A stretch of 10,488 nucleotides of DNA from Solobacterium sp. (GCA_016280695.1 JAEEHG010000242.1:1-10488); one strand, 5' to 3'; counted from the stretch's first letter, positions 1 through 6,337 are shown. Translations and numbers: made by a program. Notes: a model not told the origin generated them from the sequence alone.

Positions 1-300
1 GCCCTGGGCTGGCTGGCGGTAGCCCTGGTCATCTTCACCAGCTGGAAGCCGCGCAACGCCACCTGGGGTGCGTACCTGTTCGGCCTGTGCTACTGGGCCT
101 ATGTCTATATTCCGATCGGGATTTCCCGGTATCTGGCCATGAAGCTCAAGCTGGAGAATGTCACCTATATGCAGAATCTCTATAAGATGCTGCCGTATCT
201 TGTGACAATTGTGGTGCTGTGTGTCGTCTCACGGCGCCGGAAACGTGAAAATCAGGCACCGTCCTCCCTGGGACAGAGTTATTTCCGGGAAGAAAGATGA
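1..300 (+). CDS. BMP-type (nucleoside-like) ABC transporter permease, C-terminal part
   Basis: The frame is open from base 1 and reads 99 residues to a TGA at 298-300; the start lies outside the window. The protein is strongly hydrophobic, with membrane segments near residues 2-14, 27-47 and 67-79, then a basic cytoplasmic tail (RRRKRE) ending in SLGQSYFREER. This architecture and the 'LPYLVTIVVL...SLG.(P/S)Y' ending resemble the second permease of ABC importers that work with a BMP (Med/TmpC) lipoprotein, such as the B. subtilis guanosine importer NupQ. It would sit in the cytoplasmic membrane as one half of the transport channel. The lipoprotein, ATPase and first permease are expected just upstream and cannot be seen. 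The substrate (nucleoside or other) is inferred from the family only. A bidirectional terminator follows immediately, so this is probably the last gene of its operon. Confidence 0.75.
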   Translation, partial: ALGWLAVALVIFTSWKPRNATWGAYLFGLCYWAYVYIPIGISRYLAMKLKLENVTYMQNLYKMLPYLVTIVVLCVVSRRRKRENQAPSSLGQSYFREER

Positions 301-302
301 AA

Positions 303-328
303 AAAAGGTCTGCGCAGGCAGACCTTTT
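303..328. terminator. Bidirectional intrinsic terminator between the permease and the M20 gene
   Basis: Bases 303-313 (AAAAGGTCTGC) pair perfectly with 318-328 (GCAGACCTTTT) around a 4-base loop (GCAG). Read on + the stem ends in a T-run and closes the permease operon. Read on - the A-run at 301-306 becomes a six-T tract and ends the convergent amidohydrolase transcript. Confidence 0.9.
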
Positions 329-345
329 GTATTACATCAGAAAGA

Positions 346-1701
346 TTACTTGTACGGCCATTCAACAGCATCGCTGATCGGGCATTCGTAAACTTCACCG
401 TTCATGCTCTTTTCAAATTCTGCCTTGGCAGCAGCGAGCTTTTCCGGATGGGTCATGATGTCAAAGGCAGCGATACCCATGATCTTTGCGGCTCTGATCA
501 TGCCCTTCATGCCGATGGAGTGACCGACACAGGCCGTGACAGCCCAGCTGTGACCCGGGGCCAGGGAAGCTTCCGTGCATTCGGAAACCATGAAGCCCGG
601 GCAGATGTGTTCAACATCGCCGTAGTCCGTGGAACCGAAGACGTCGTTGTGCAGCAGGGTCTGGTCCTCGTAGTCCAGCGGCAGGGTGCCTTCCTTGTAC
701 TGCGGGAACTTCTGGTTGATTTCATCGGCGTATTTCTTTTCTTCATCGGTGAAGTCTTCCAGCGGGACAATGGCTCTGGCATCCTGGACGGCCTGGGCCA
801 GAACATGGTTCGGCAGGGTCGGGTAGATGCCGCCAAGGCTGATGATCTTCAGCTCTGTGTCTGTCATGTGGGCAGCGCCTTCTGCGCACTTGACGACTCT
901 CTGGTAAGCGTCAACAGTTGCCTTTCTGGAAAGGGCCCGGATGAAGTACTTGACGGATGCGTGTTCCGGAACAATGTTCGGGGCCAGGCCGCCGTCGAGA
1001 TAGATGTAGTGCATGCGGACGTCATCGGTAACGTGCTCACGCAGGAATTCTGTACCGATGTTCATGAGCTGGGCAGCATCAAGGGCGGAACGGCCCATGT
1101 GCGGGGCGCCGGCAGCGTGGGACGTCCGGCCGGAGAATTCGAAGATGACGCCTTCAACACCGGTGAATGTACCGAGCGTTTCGTGGCTGCTGTTGCTTGG
1201 ATGCCAGGCATATGTGAAGTCGCATTCCTTGAACGCGCCGGCCCTGGCCATGAAGCCCTTGCCGGTCAGCTGTTCTTCTGCCGGGCAGCCATAGAAGATG
1301 ACTGTGCCTTCCGCGCCGGCTTCTTCCAATGCGGCTTTCAGGCCGATGCAGGCACCGAGGCACCCGACCCCGAGCAGGTTGTGACCGCAGCCGTGGCCGA
1401 TGCCGCCTTCAACGATCGGCTTCTGATACGGGACAAGATCCTGTGAGAGACCCGGCAGGCAGTCATATTCCGCCGCAAAGCCGACAACCGGCTTGCCGGA
1501 ACCCCAGACGGCCCGGATGCAGGTCGGCATGCCGTAGGCACCGACTTCCACATCGAATCCATTGTTCTTGAGTGCTTCCGCTGTCCAGGCTACTGCCTTG
1601 ACTTCGGTCCAGCCCATTTCCGGGTTTTCCCAGATCTTTGTCGCGAGATCGATGAGTTCATCAGCATGATCATCGATGACCTTAATGATTGTTTTTTCCA
1701 T
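346..1701 (-). CDS. M20-family amidohydrolase, AbgB-like
   Basis: This 451-residue cytoplasmic zinc/manganese hydrolase of the M20 (peptidase/aminoacylase) superfamily most resembles AbgB, the catalytic subunit of p-aminobenzoyl-glutamate hydrolase. Visible hallmarks are GHGCGHN (102-108), CPAEEQ (139-144), the histidine of AWHPS (167), the lid-domain segment GRTSHAAGAPHMGRSALDA (191-209), STDYGDV (357-363) and APGHSWAV (381-388). By analogy with plant IAA-amino acid hydrolases, C105, H107, E143, H167 and H384 would bind the metals and E142 would be the general base. Length is slightly below E. coli AbgB (481 aa), and no signal peptide is seen. The start is supported by a GAGGA-type RBS and an extended -10 just upstream. 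AbgA-like and transporter partners are not in the window, so the true substrate (an aryl- or acyl-amino acid, or a dipeptide) is unknown. Confidence 0.9.
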   Translation of the reverse strand: MEKTIIKVIDDHADELIDLATKIWENPEMGWTEVKAVAWTAEALKNNGFDVEVGAYGMPTCIRAVWGSGKPVVGFAAEYDCLPGLSQDLVPYQKPIVEGGIGHGCGHNLLGVGCLGACIGLKAALEEAGAEGTVIFYGCPAEEQLTGKGFMARAGAFKECDFTYAWHPSNSSHETLGTFTGVEGVIFEFSGRTSHAAGAPHMGRSALDAAQLMNIGTEFLREHVTDDVRMHYIYLDGGLAPNIVPEHASVKYFIRALSRKATVDAYQRVVKCAEGAAHMTDTELKIISLGGIYPTLPNHVLAQAVQDARAIVPLEDFTDEEKKYADEINQKFPQYKEGTLPLDYEDQTLLHNDVFGSTDYGDVEHICPGFMVSECTEASLAPGHSWAVTACVGHSIGMKGMIRAAKIMGIAAFDIMTHPEKLAAAKAEFEKSMNGEVYECPISDAVEWPYK

Positions 1702-1723
1702 GATGGATCCTCATGTTTTTTGC

Positions 1724-1733
1724 ATTATAACAG
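1724..1733 (-). promoter_or_regulatory. Extended -10 promoter of the M20 amidohydrolase
   Basis: On the - strand the bases read CTGTTATAAT, giving a perfect TATAAT (1724-1729) with the upstream TGn extension. No good -35 hexamer is seen at 16-18 bases, as is common for extended -10 promoters. It lies about 22 bases ahead of the ATG at 1701, leaving a short leader with GAGGA as RBS. Confidence 0.6.
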
Positions 1734-1760
1734 ATATCAACTTTATCGTTTTATATATTA

Positions 1761-1789
1761 TAAAAAAACCGACATTATTCCATGCCGGT
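1761..1789 (-). terminator. Intrinsic terminator of the tetR gene, overlapping its stop codon
   Basis: On the - strand ACCGGCAT (1789-1782) pairs with ATGTCGGT (1775-1768), with one G-U pair and a 6-base loop, followed by seven T (1767-1761 in transcript order). The stop codon TAA (1777-1775) falls across the loop and the 3' arm, so the last codons form part of the stem. It separates tetR from the downstream co-directional amidohydrolase gene. Confidence 0.8.
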
Positions 1790-2317
1790 ATTCTGCTGGC
1801 CGAGGAACAGGCCGGAGATCTGTTCCGCCAGTTCTTCCTGGTCCGCGTGGTTGTTCAGCAGGTCCGTAAAGATGATATTGAATTCCGCCCCGGCAAAGGC
1901 CAGCAGCAGGATCCGGTCTTTTTCCCCGCGGATGTCATTCTGGTGGATCTGCAGCAGGCTGCGGTTCAGCAGGTCCAGGAACAGAAAGCCAAGGCCTGAC
2001 CGGTTCAAAACCGTGAGCAGGGGGATGTACGGCTGGATGTGACGGAAGACCATGATCAGGCGTTCTTCGGTAAAGCGCTCCGACATGGAGTCGACCGGGT
2101 GCTGGCTGTGGAACTCCATCATGAGCCGGTAGATATAGTTTTCGATGATCTCTTCCTTGCAGGTGTAGTTGCGGTAATAGGTGGCCCGGCCGACCCCGGC
2201 GTGATTGACCAGTTCAGTGACAGTGATTTCCGAAAACGGTTTCCGGTTCATCAGTTCAAAGAGGGCCTGGGTCAGGCTGTTTTCAACGACTTCATGGTCT
2301 TTGGTGTGGTAATTCAT
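1775..2317 (-). CDS. TetR/AcrR-family transcriptional regulator
   Basis: From the ATG at 2317 this is 180 residues. The N-terminal helix-turn-helix is clear: a helix at about residues 10-25 (VENSLTQALFELMNRKPFSEI), then ITVTELVNHAGVGRATYYRNY (31-51), the classic TetR recognition region, followed by KEEII. The C-terminal half is all-helical and should hold the ligand pocket and dimer interface; it has no obvious match to a well-studied member. The frame extends to a GTG at 2356, but that adds 13 residues (MRRYCDTECGVLS) not typical of the family; neither start has a strong Shine-Dalgarno. It is divergent from degV and lies upstream of the amidohydrolase, with inverted repeats in the tetR-degV gap. 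Autoregulation and control of degV are inferred from this layout; the ligand is unknown. Confidence 0.85.
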   Translation of the reverse strand: MNYHTKDHEVVENSLTQALFELMNRKPFSEITVTELVNHAGVGRATYYRNYTCKEEIIENYIYRLMMEFHSQHPVDSMSERFTEERLIMVFRHIQPYIPLLTVLNRSGLGFLFLDLLNRSLLQIHQNDIRGEKDRILLLAFAGAEFNIIFTDLLNNHADQEELAEQISGLFLGQQNTGME

Positions 2318-2336
2318 AGACAAAACCCCGCATTCT

Positions 2337-2348
2337 GTATCGCAATAC
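2337..2348. promoter_or_regulatory. Inverted repeat GTAT-N4-ATAC in the tetR leader, possible operator
   Basis: GTAT (2337-2340) and ATAC (2345-2348) are a perfect inverted repeat around CGCA. It lies between the tetR start at 2317 and the second inverted repeat at 2374-2386 and shares the same GTAT/ATAC half-sites. The arms are short, so chance occurrence is possible. Confidence 0.25.
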
Positions 2349-2373
2349 CGGCGCACAGACCGTCACTCATACG

Positions 2374-2386
2374 ATACAATCTGTAT
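2374..2386. promoter_or_regulatory. Palindrome ATACA-N3-TGTAT in the tetR-degV gap, candidate TetR operator
   Basis: ATACA (2374-2378) and TGTAT (2382-2386) form a perfect 5-3-5 inverted repeat. It lies in the -35/spacer zone of the presumed degV promoter and between the divergent tetR and degV starts, which is where a TetR repressor controlling both would bind. Assignment to the adjacent TetR is inference from position and symmetry. Confidence 0.4.
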
Positions 2387-2393
2387 TGCATTC

Positions 2394-2401
2394 ATTATAA
2401 C
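2394..2401. promoter_or_regulatory. Probable -10 region of degV, also reading TATAAT on the opposite strand
   Basis: The + strand gives TATAAC (2396-2401), a good -10 for degV about 20 bases before its ATG; at a 17-base spacing the -35 position holds only GATACA. The same bases read TATAAT on the - strand (2399-2394) and could serve tetR with a leader of about 70 bases. Neither direction has a convincing -35. Confidence 0.4.
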
Positions 2402-2421
2402 GGAGTTCAGACAGAAAGACG

Positions 2422-3291
2422 ATGGAGAAGACAGCGATTATTACCGACAGCAATTCCGGCATGACGGCAGAGGAAGCGGAACGTTACAACGTGCAGGTTG
2501 TGCCGATGCCGGTGCTGATCAACGGTAAGGAATATTTTGAAAATGTGGATATCTTCCAGGGGGAGTTTTTTCACATTCAGAAGGATGATGCAAATATCAT
2601 CACAACATCCCAGCCCTCGGCCGGTTATCTTGCCAGGCTGTGGAAGGAAACCCTGAAAGAATACGACTCGATTGTCTATATCCCCATGTCCAGCGGTCTT
2701 TCCTCATCCTGTCAGACAGCCGGGATTCTGGCCGGGGATTATGACGGCCGGGTCCAGGTGGTGGATAATCACCGGATTTCGGTGACCATGTACCAGTCGG
2801 TCCTGGATGCCTGCACCCTGCGGGACCAGGGACATACCGCGGCAGAAATCAAAACGATCCTGGAGACGGAAGCAGCCAACTCCAGCATTTATATTATGGT
2901 TGATACGCTGAAGTACCTGGTGAAGGGCGGCCGCATTACCCCGGCTGCGGCAGCGATGGGCTCACTGCTGCATATCAAGCCGGTGCTGCAGATCCAGGGC
3001 GGCGCGCTGGACACCTATCAGAAGTGCAGGGGCGAGCACAAGGCCCGCAAGGTCATGCTGGAAGCGATGCGCCATGACCTGGACACCCGTTTCAAGGAAG
3101 AAGCGGAACGCGGCGAGATGGCACTGTATTATTCCTGCTGCGGGATCAGCCGCGAAGAAGAGGCAGCCTGGAAGGCCGTGATCCAGGAAGCGTTCCCGGA
3201 ATTTTCCGTATGCGGGACGCCGCTTTCCATGAGCATTGCCGTACATATCGGGCCGGGCGCGCTGGCCATTGCATGCGCAAGAAAGATCTGA
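2422..3291 (+). CDS. DegV family fatty-acid-binding protein (FakB-like)
   Basis: This 289-residue protein has full DegV length and motifs: TDSNSGM (8-14) at the N-terminus, TTSQPS (61-66), MSSGLSSSCQTA (89-100), DTLKYLVKGGRI (161-172), HIKPVL (184-189) and HIGPGALAIA (275-284). In characterised FakB proteins the equivalents of T62, S94-S95 and H275 contact the carboxylate of a bound fatty acid, which the kinase FakA then phosphorylates for phospholipid synthesis. The same role is inferred here; FakA is not in the window, and many DegV paralogues are uncharacterised. It is cytosolic, with no signal peptide or membrane segment. The ATG at 2422 has only a weak purine-rich RBS (AGAAAG). The gene stands alone: divergent from tetR and closed by a terminator starting at its stop codon. 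Confidence 0.9.
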   Translation: MEKTAIITDSNSGMTAEEAERYNVQVVPMPVLINGKEYFENVDIFQGEFFHIQKDDANIITTSQPSAGYLARLWKETLKEYDSIVYIPMSSGLSSSCQTAGILAGDYDGRVQVVDNHRISVTMYQSVLDACTLRDQGHTAAEIKTILETEAANSSIYIMVDTLKYLVKGGRITPAAAAMGSLLHIKPVLQIQGGALDTYQKCRGEHKARKVMLEAMRHDLDTRFKEEAERGEMALYYSCCGISREEEAAWKAVIQEAFPEFSVCGTPLSMSIAVHIGPGALAIACARKI

Positions 3292-3311
3292 CAGGCTATG
3301 CCTGTTTTTTT
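3291..3311 (+). terminator. Intrinsic terminator of degV
   Basis: ACAGGC (3291-3296) pairs with GCCTGT (3300-3305) around a TAT loop, followed by a T-run to 3311. The first stem base is the last base of the degV stop codon. Confidence 0.85.
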
Positions 3312-3334
3312 GTGGTAAGTTATGACTAACTGAC

Positions 3335-3343
3335 TGCTATAAT
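3335..3343 (+). promoter_or_regulatory. Extended -10 promoter of the small-peptide/B3-B4 operon
   Basis: TGCTATAAT (3335-3343) is a perfect extended -10. No good -35 is present at the usual distance. A transcript would start near 3350, just upstream of the strong RBS AAAGGAG (3350-3356) of the 26-codon gene. Confidence 0.65.
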
Positions 3344-3365
3344 GATACGGAAAGGAGACCGTATC

Positions 3366-3446
3366 ATGAAATACCATAAACTGTTTGCCTGGCTGACGAT
3401 CTTCTGCTTTCTGGCAACGATGATCACCGGCTACGAAAAGAAATAA
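3366..3446 (+). CDS. Small 26-residue single-span membrane peptide
   Basis: ATG at 3366 is preceded by a strong AAAGGAG eight bases upstream (3350-3356 region) and an extended -10, and it runs to TAA at 3444-3446. The product, MKYHKLFAWLTIFCFLATMI... ending TGYEKK, has a basic N-terminus (K2, H4, K5), a hydrophobic stretch at residues 7-20 and a charged C-terminus, as expected for a tiny membrane protein. It resembles short 'HK(L/V)(F/W)AWL...TMxTGY+K' peptides that I recall from Bacillota genomes, but I cannot name its function. The next gene starts 12 bases after its stop, with an AAAGGAG RBS beginning in the stop codon region, so the two are co-transcribed. It could instead act as a leader peptide, although it has no run of regulatory codons and no attenuator hairpin follows. 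Confidence 0.7.
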   Translation: MKYHKLFAWLTIFCFLATMITGYEKK

Positions 3447-3458
3447 AGGAGACTCCAA

Positions 3459-4169
3459 ATGAAAAAGTTTATCATTGACCGCTCTTTCTGGGATCTGTTC
3501 CCGGACGCGACCATTGGCGTTATGCTGCTGCGCGGGTATGAAAATGCCGAAGAATCGCCGCAGGAACTGGTTGATATGCTGGCGGAAAGCAACCGTCTGG
3601 CAGCGCAGTACCTGACTGCGGAGAATTTCAGTGACAACCCGGTTGTACAGGTCTGGCGCCAGGCATTCCGCAAATTCAAGACCAAGAAAGGGGTCCGCTG
3701 CAGCATTGAAGCACTGCTGAAGCGCTCCACCGGTGAAAACCCGGTGCATACGATCAATCCGCTGGTGGACATCTATAATTCTGCCAGCCTGCGGTACGCG
3801 CTGCCGGTAGGTTCGGAAGACATGGATACGTTTGTCGGCGACCTGCGGCTGACGATCACGGAGGGCGGTGATGATTTCCATCTGATCGGTGAAGAGGAAA
3901 GCAATCCTTCACTGCCGGGGGAACTGGTCTACAAGGATGATGCCGGGGCTGTCTGCCGCTGCTTCAACTGGCGTGACGGTCAGCGCACCATGATCACAGG
4001 CCGGACCAGAAACGCGTTCATGATTATCGAGAATCTGGAACCGGAACGCGTGGATGATCTGAAAGCTTTAATGGATTTTGTGCAGGAAAATGCCGAAAAA
4101 TATCTCCATGCCGAAGTGGAAAAGACCATCCTTGACAGAAACAATCCGGAGATGGTCATAGGCGAATAA
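3459..4169 (+). CDS. Free-standing B3/B4 tRNA-binding domain protein
   Basis: This 236-residue protein belongs to the B3/B4 family (COG3382 type), the domain that in bacterial PheRS beta removes mis-attached tyrosine from tRNA-Phe. The N-terminal part (FPDATIGVMLLRG, 14-26) and the core RCSIEALLKRS (80-90) followed by INPLVDIYNSASLRYALPVGSEDMD (99-123) are the family signature. TGRTRNAFMIIEN (180-192) forms the last core strand. There is no synthetase catalytic domain, so it acts alone, presumably as a cytosolic trans-editing or related hydrolase on a mischarged tRNA. The tRNA and amino acid cannot be told from sequence. It follows the 26-residue peptide gene in the same operon, with RBS AAAGGAG, and is convergent with proBA. 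Family assignment is firm; biochemical function is inferred. Confidence 0.85.
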   Translation: MKKFIIDRSFWDLFPDATIGVMLLRGYENAEESPQELVDMLAESNRLAAQYLTAENFSDNPVVQVWRQAFRKFKTKKGVRCSIEALLKRSTGENPVHTINPLVDIYNSASLRYALPVGSEDMDTFVGDLRLTITEGGDDFHLIGEEESNPSLPGELVYKDDAGAVCRCFNWRDGQRTMITGRTRNAFMIIENLEPERVDDLKALMDFVQENAEKYLHAEVEKTILDRNNPEMVIGE

Positions 4170-4210
4170 AATTTACAATTTCACAAGATTGTTGTAAAAA
4201 CAACAAACGA

Positions 4211-4238
4211 AAAAAATGCGGGTTTTCCCGCATTTTTT
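4211..4238. terminator. Bidirectional intrinsic terminator between the B3/B4 gene and proA
   Basis: AAAAAATGCGGG (4211-4222) pairs perfectly with CCCGCATTTTTT (4227-4238) around TTTT. It ends in T-runs in both directions, so it can terminate both convergent operons. Confidence 0.92.
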
Positions 4239-4239
4239 C

Positions 4240-5496
4240 TTACCGGATATGGCCGCTGCCCAGGATGACGTACTTGCTGGTGCACAGCTCCGCCAGGCCC
4301 ATCGGACCTCTGGCATGCAGCTTCTGTGTGGAGATGCCCATCTCACAGCCCAGGCCGAATTCACCGCCGTCGGTGAAGCGGGTGCTGGCATTGACGTAGA
4401 CTGCGGCGCTGTCAACACCTGCCGTAAACAGGTCGGCATGGCTCTGGTCATTGGTCAGGATGGCTTCACTGTGGTGGGTGGAATGCACCTGAATATGCCG
4501 CATGGCTTCTTCCAGACTGCCGACAACCTTGACAGCCAGAATATAATCTAGGAATTCCGTATCAAAATCATCCGGACCGGCAGGGGTGCCGGGGATCAGT
4601 TCCATGGCTTTCGGATCCAGCCGCAGTTCCACTTCATGACGGCCTTTTTCCTTCTGGCCTTCCGTCAGCAGCTTCTGCAGCCGCGGCAGCAGGGCCGGGG
4701 CAATGGCCTCATGCACAAGCAGTACTTCCTCGGCATTGCATACAGACGGCCGGGAACACTTGGCATTTTCGATGATCTTCAGGGCCATTTCCGGATCAGC
4801 CGAGTCATCCACATAGATATGACAGATGCCAGTGCCGGTTTCAATGACCGGGACTGTGGCGTTTTCCACGCAGGCCTTGATCAGACCGGCGCCGCCGCGC
4901 GGGATGAGCAGGTCAACCAGGCCGGTGGCGGTCATCAGTTCGTTGGAACTGGCCCGGGTGCGGTCTTCGACCAGCTGCACCCGTTCCGCGTGCAGACCGG
5001 CTGCCAGCAGGCCCTCATGCAGCGCTTCAACCACCGCATGGGCACTGTTCCACGCTTCCTTGCCGCTGCGCAGGACGGCGGTGCTGCCGCTCTTAACGAT
5101 CAGGGCCGCCGCATCGCTGGTCACATTCGGCCGGCTTTCATAGATGACGGCAATGACCCCGATCGGACTGGCGACTTTGCGGATGACCAGACCATCGGCA
5201 CGGACGTATTCATCAAGTACCCGGCCGGCTGGATCCGGCAGGTCAATCAGGGCCCTGATGCCGTCAGCCATGCCTTTGATGCGGCCGGCGTTGAGCATGA
5301 GCCGGTCCAGCATGACTTCCGAGATATGCCCGCGGGCCTGTTCCATATCGATCCGGTTGGCGGCCAGAATGGCTTCAGTATGACGTTCCAGGGCATCTGC
5401 CATGGCGGCAAGGGCCTGGTTTTTCTGTTCAGTGGACGGCGGGGTCAGGGCAGCTTCGGCGTGGGCCAGCTGCAGGATTTCCCGGGTTGTCTTCAT
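4240..5496 (-). CDS. proA: Gamma-glutamyl phosphate reductase
   Basis: This 418-residue cytosolic enzyme reduces gamma-glutamyl phosphate with NADPH to glutamate-5-semialdehyde, the second step of proline synthesis. It has the full family length and signatures: SPIGVIAVIYESRPNVTSDAAAL (110-132), KSGSTAVLRSGKEA (135-148), IPRGGAGLI (198-206), VIETGTGICHIYVD (217-230), and the catalytic cysteine region KCSRPSVCNAEEVLLVH (246-262, probable nucleophile C253). The C-terminus carries the conserved HSTHHSEAI and RFTDGGEFGLGCEMGISTQKLHARGPMGL segments. The ATG (5496-5494) overlaps the proB stop as ATGA, with an AAGGA RBS inside proB, so translation is coupled. The stop codon lies next to the bidirectional terminator. 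No proC is present here, so the last step must be encoded elsewhere. Confidence 0.97.
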   Translation of the reverse strand: MKTTREILQLAHAEAALTPPSTEQKNQALAAMADALERHTEAILAANRIDMEQARGHISEVMLDRLMLNAGRIKGMADGIRALIDLPDPAGRVLDEYVRADGLVIRKVASPIGVIAVIYESRPNVTSDAAALIVKSGSTAVLRSGKEAWNSAHAVVEALHEGLLAAGLHAERVQLVEDRTRASSNELMTATGLVDLLIPRGGAGLIKACVENATVPVIETGTGICHIYVDDSADPEMALKIIENAKCSRPSVCNAEEVLLVHEAIAPALLPRLQKLLTEGQKEKGRHEVELRLDPKAMELIPGTPAGPDDFDTEFLDYILAVKVVGSLEEAMRHIQVHSTHHSEAILTNDQSHADLFTAGVDSAAVYVNASTRFTDGGEFGLGCEMGISTQKLHARGPMGLAELCTSKYVILGSGHIR

Positions 5497-6272
5497 ACGC
5501 TTTCCTTCTTTCCGATGAAACGGGTGCCAACAGGCCTGCCGTCCATGATGTCATACAGCAGGGACGGATGTGAACCGTTGCAGATGATCATATCAATGCC
5601 GTGTGATGTGCAGATCTCGGCGGCCCGCAGTTTTGTGGCCACCCCGCCGGTTCCCTGGGATGAGCCGCTGCCGCCGCCCAGCGCCATGATTTCAGCGGTG
5701 ACTTCCGGGACAACGCTGATCAGTTCGGCATCAGGATGCTTGTGCGGGTCCGCGGTATACAGGCCGTTGATATCACTCATCAGAATGTTGAGATCGGCCT
5801 TGATGCAGGTGGCGACGATGGCTGACAGGGTGTCGTTGTCACCAACTGCAATTTCCGCCGTGGCAACGGTATCGTTTTCGTTGATGATCGGCAGGACATG
5901 CCATTCCAGCAGCTTGGCCATGGTGTTTTCGAAATTGCTGCGCCGCTCCGGATCATCCAGGTCTTCACGGGTCAGAAGGATCTGGCCGACGACATGGTCA
6001 TATTCACTGAAACGGGTGTCATAGATATCCATCAGCCGGCACTGACCGACAGCTGCCGCTGCCTGCTTGCCGGGCATATCCGCCGGTCGTCCCGGCAGGG
6101 ACAGACGGCCGACACCAACCCCGATGGCGCCGCTGCTGACCAGGATGATTTCATGGCCGGCATTCTTAAGATCACTGAGAACCTTGACAAGTTCCTCGAC
6201 ATGACGGATATTAAGCCGTCCGCCGGGATGTGCCAGGGTGGTGGTTCCGACTTTTACAACTACTCTTGACAT
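5493..6272 (-). CDS. proB: Glutamate 5-kinase, short form without PUA domain
   Basis: This 259-residue cytosolic kinase phosphorylates the gamma-carboxylate of glutamate with ATP, the first and usually proline-inhibited step of proline synthesis. The amino-acid-kinase fold is complete: VKVGTTTL (6-13), LVSSGAIGVGVGRL (44-57), KQAAAAVGQ (69-77), QILLTRED (97-104), PIINENDTVA (128-137), GDNDTLSA (144-151), MSDINGLYTADP (165-176) and GTGGVATKLRAA (207-218). It stops right after the kinase domain, whereas E. coli ProB (367 aa) continues into a PUA domain. The end is a natural TGA overlapping proA, not a frameshift. The start is well supported by AAAGGAGGT three bases upstream and a TTGACG/TATAAT promoter. 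The leader is only about 20 bases, so no T-box or other riboswitch fits in it. Confidence 0.97.
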   Translation of the reverse strand: MSRVVVKVGTTTLAHPGGRLNIRHVEELVKVLSDLKNAGHEIILVSSGAIGVGVGRLSLPGRPADMPGKQAAAAVGQCRLMDIYDTRFSEYDHVVGQILLTREDLDDPERRSNFENTMAKLLEWHVLPIINENDTVATAEIAVGDNDTLSAIVATCIKADLNILMSDINGLYTADPHKHPDAELISVVPEVTAEIMALGGGSGSSQGTGGVATKLRAAEICTSHGIDMIICNGSHPSLLYDIMDGRPVGTRFIGKKESV

Positions 6273-6275
6273 GGG

Positions 6276-6284
6276 ACCTCCTTT
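6276..6284 (-). promoter_or_regulatory. Strong ribosome binding site of proB
   Basis: On the - strand AAAGGAGGT is followed by CCC and the ATG at 6272. The match to the 16S anti-SD is near perfect and fixes the proB start; the three-base gap is short but usable. Confidence 0.75.
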
Positions 6285-6297
6285 ATTGGTTGCCGAT

Positions 6298-6327
6298 ATT
6301 ATAAATTTGCAGGAAAAAAAGCGTCAA
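6298..6327 (-). promoter_or_regulatory. proBA promoter
   Basis: On the - strand a -35 of TTGACG (6327-6322) and a -10 of TATAAT (6303-6298) are separated by 18 bases. It lies about 25 bases from the proB start codon. Confidence 0.75.
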
Positions 6328-6337
6328 CCGAATTACA

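Noticed and set aside
448..1446. 332-codon + strand ORF antisense to the M20 gene
   Set aside because: It is opposite a gene with all M20 metal ligands in place and has no family resemblance or RBS of its own.
1751..1763. AT-only palindrome TTATA-TAT-TATAA upstream of the M20 promoter, considered as a second TetR operator
   Set aside because: It has the same 5-3-5 spacing as the 2374 site but no half-site match. AT-only palindromes arise easily by chance, and it overlaps the terminator T-run.
2318..2356. Longer TetR start at GTG 2356
   Set aside because: The extra 13 residues are not like TetR N-termini, and the upstream RBS is no better than that of the ATG at 2317. This remains a possible alternative.
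3129..3881. 250-codon - strand ORF running across the degV end and into the B3/B4 gene
   Set aside because: It spans a terminator, a promoter and two well-supported + genes, and its protein has no coherent domain.
4189..4206. Hairpin TTGTTG-N6-CAACAA after the B3/B4 gene
   Set aside because: A weak A/T-rich stem beside a much stronger bidirectional terminator; no T-run of its own.
4636..6024. Long + strand ORF of 462 codons antisense to proA and proB
   Set aside because: It lies entirely opposite two unmistakable genes, crosses their junction, has no RBS and gives a low-complexity, unrecognisable protein. It is a side effect of G+C-rich codon use.
6273..6297. T-box or proline-responsive riboswitch upstream of proB
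   Set aside because: The promoter leaves a leader of about 20 bases, far too short for any known riboswitch.
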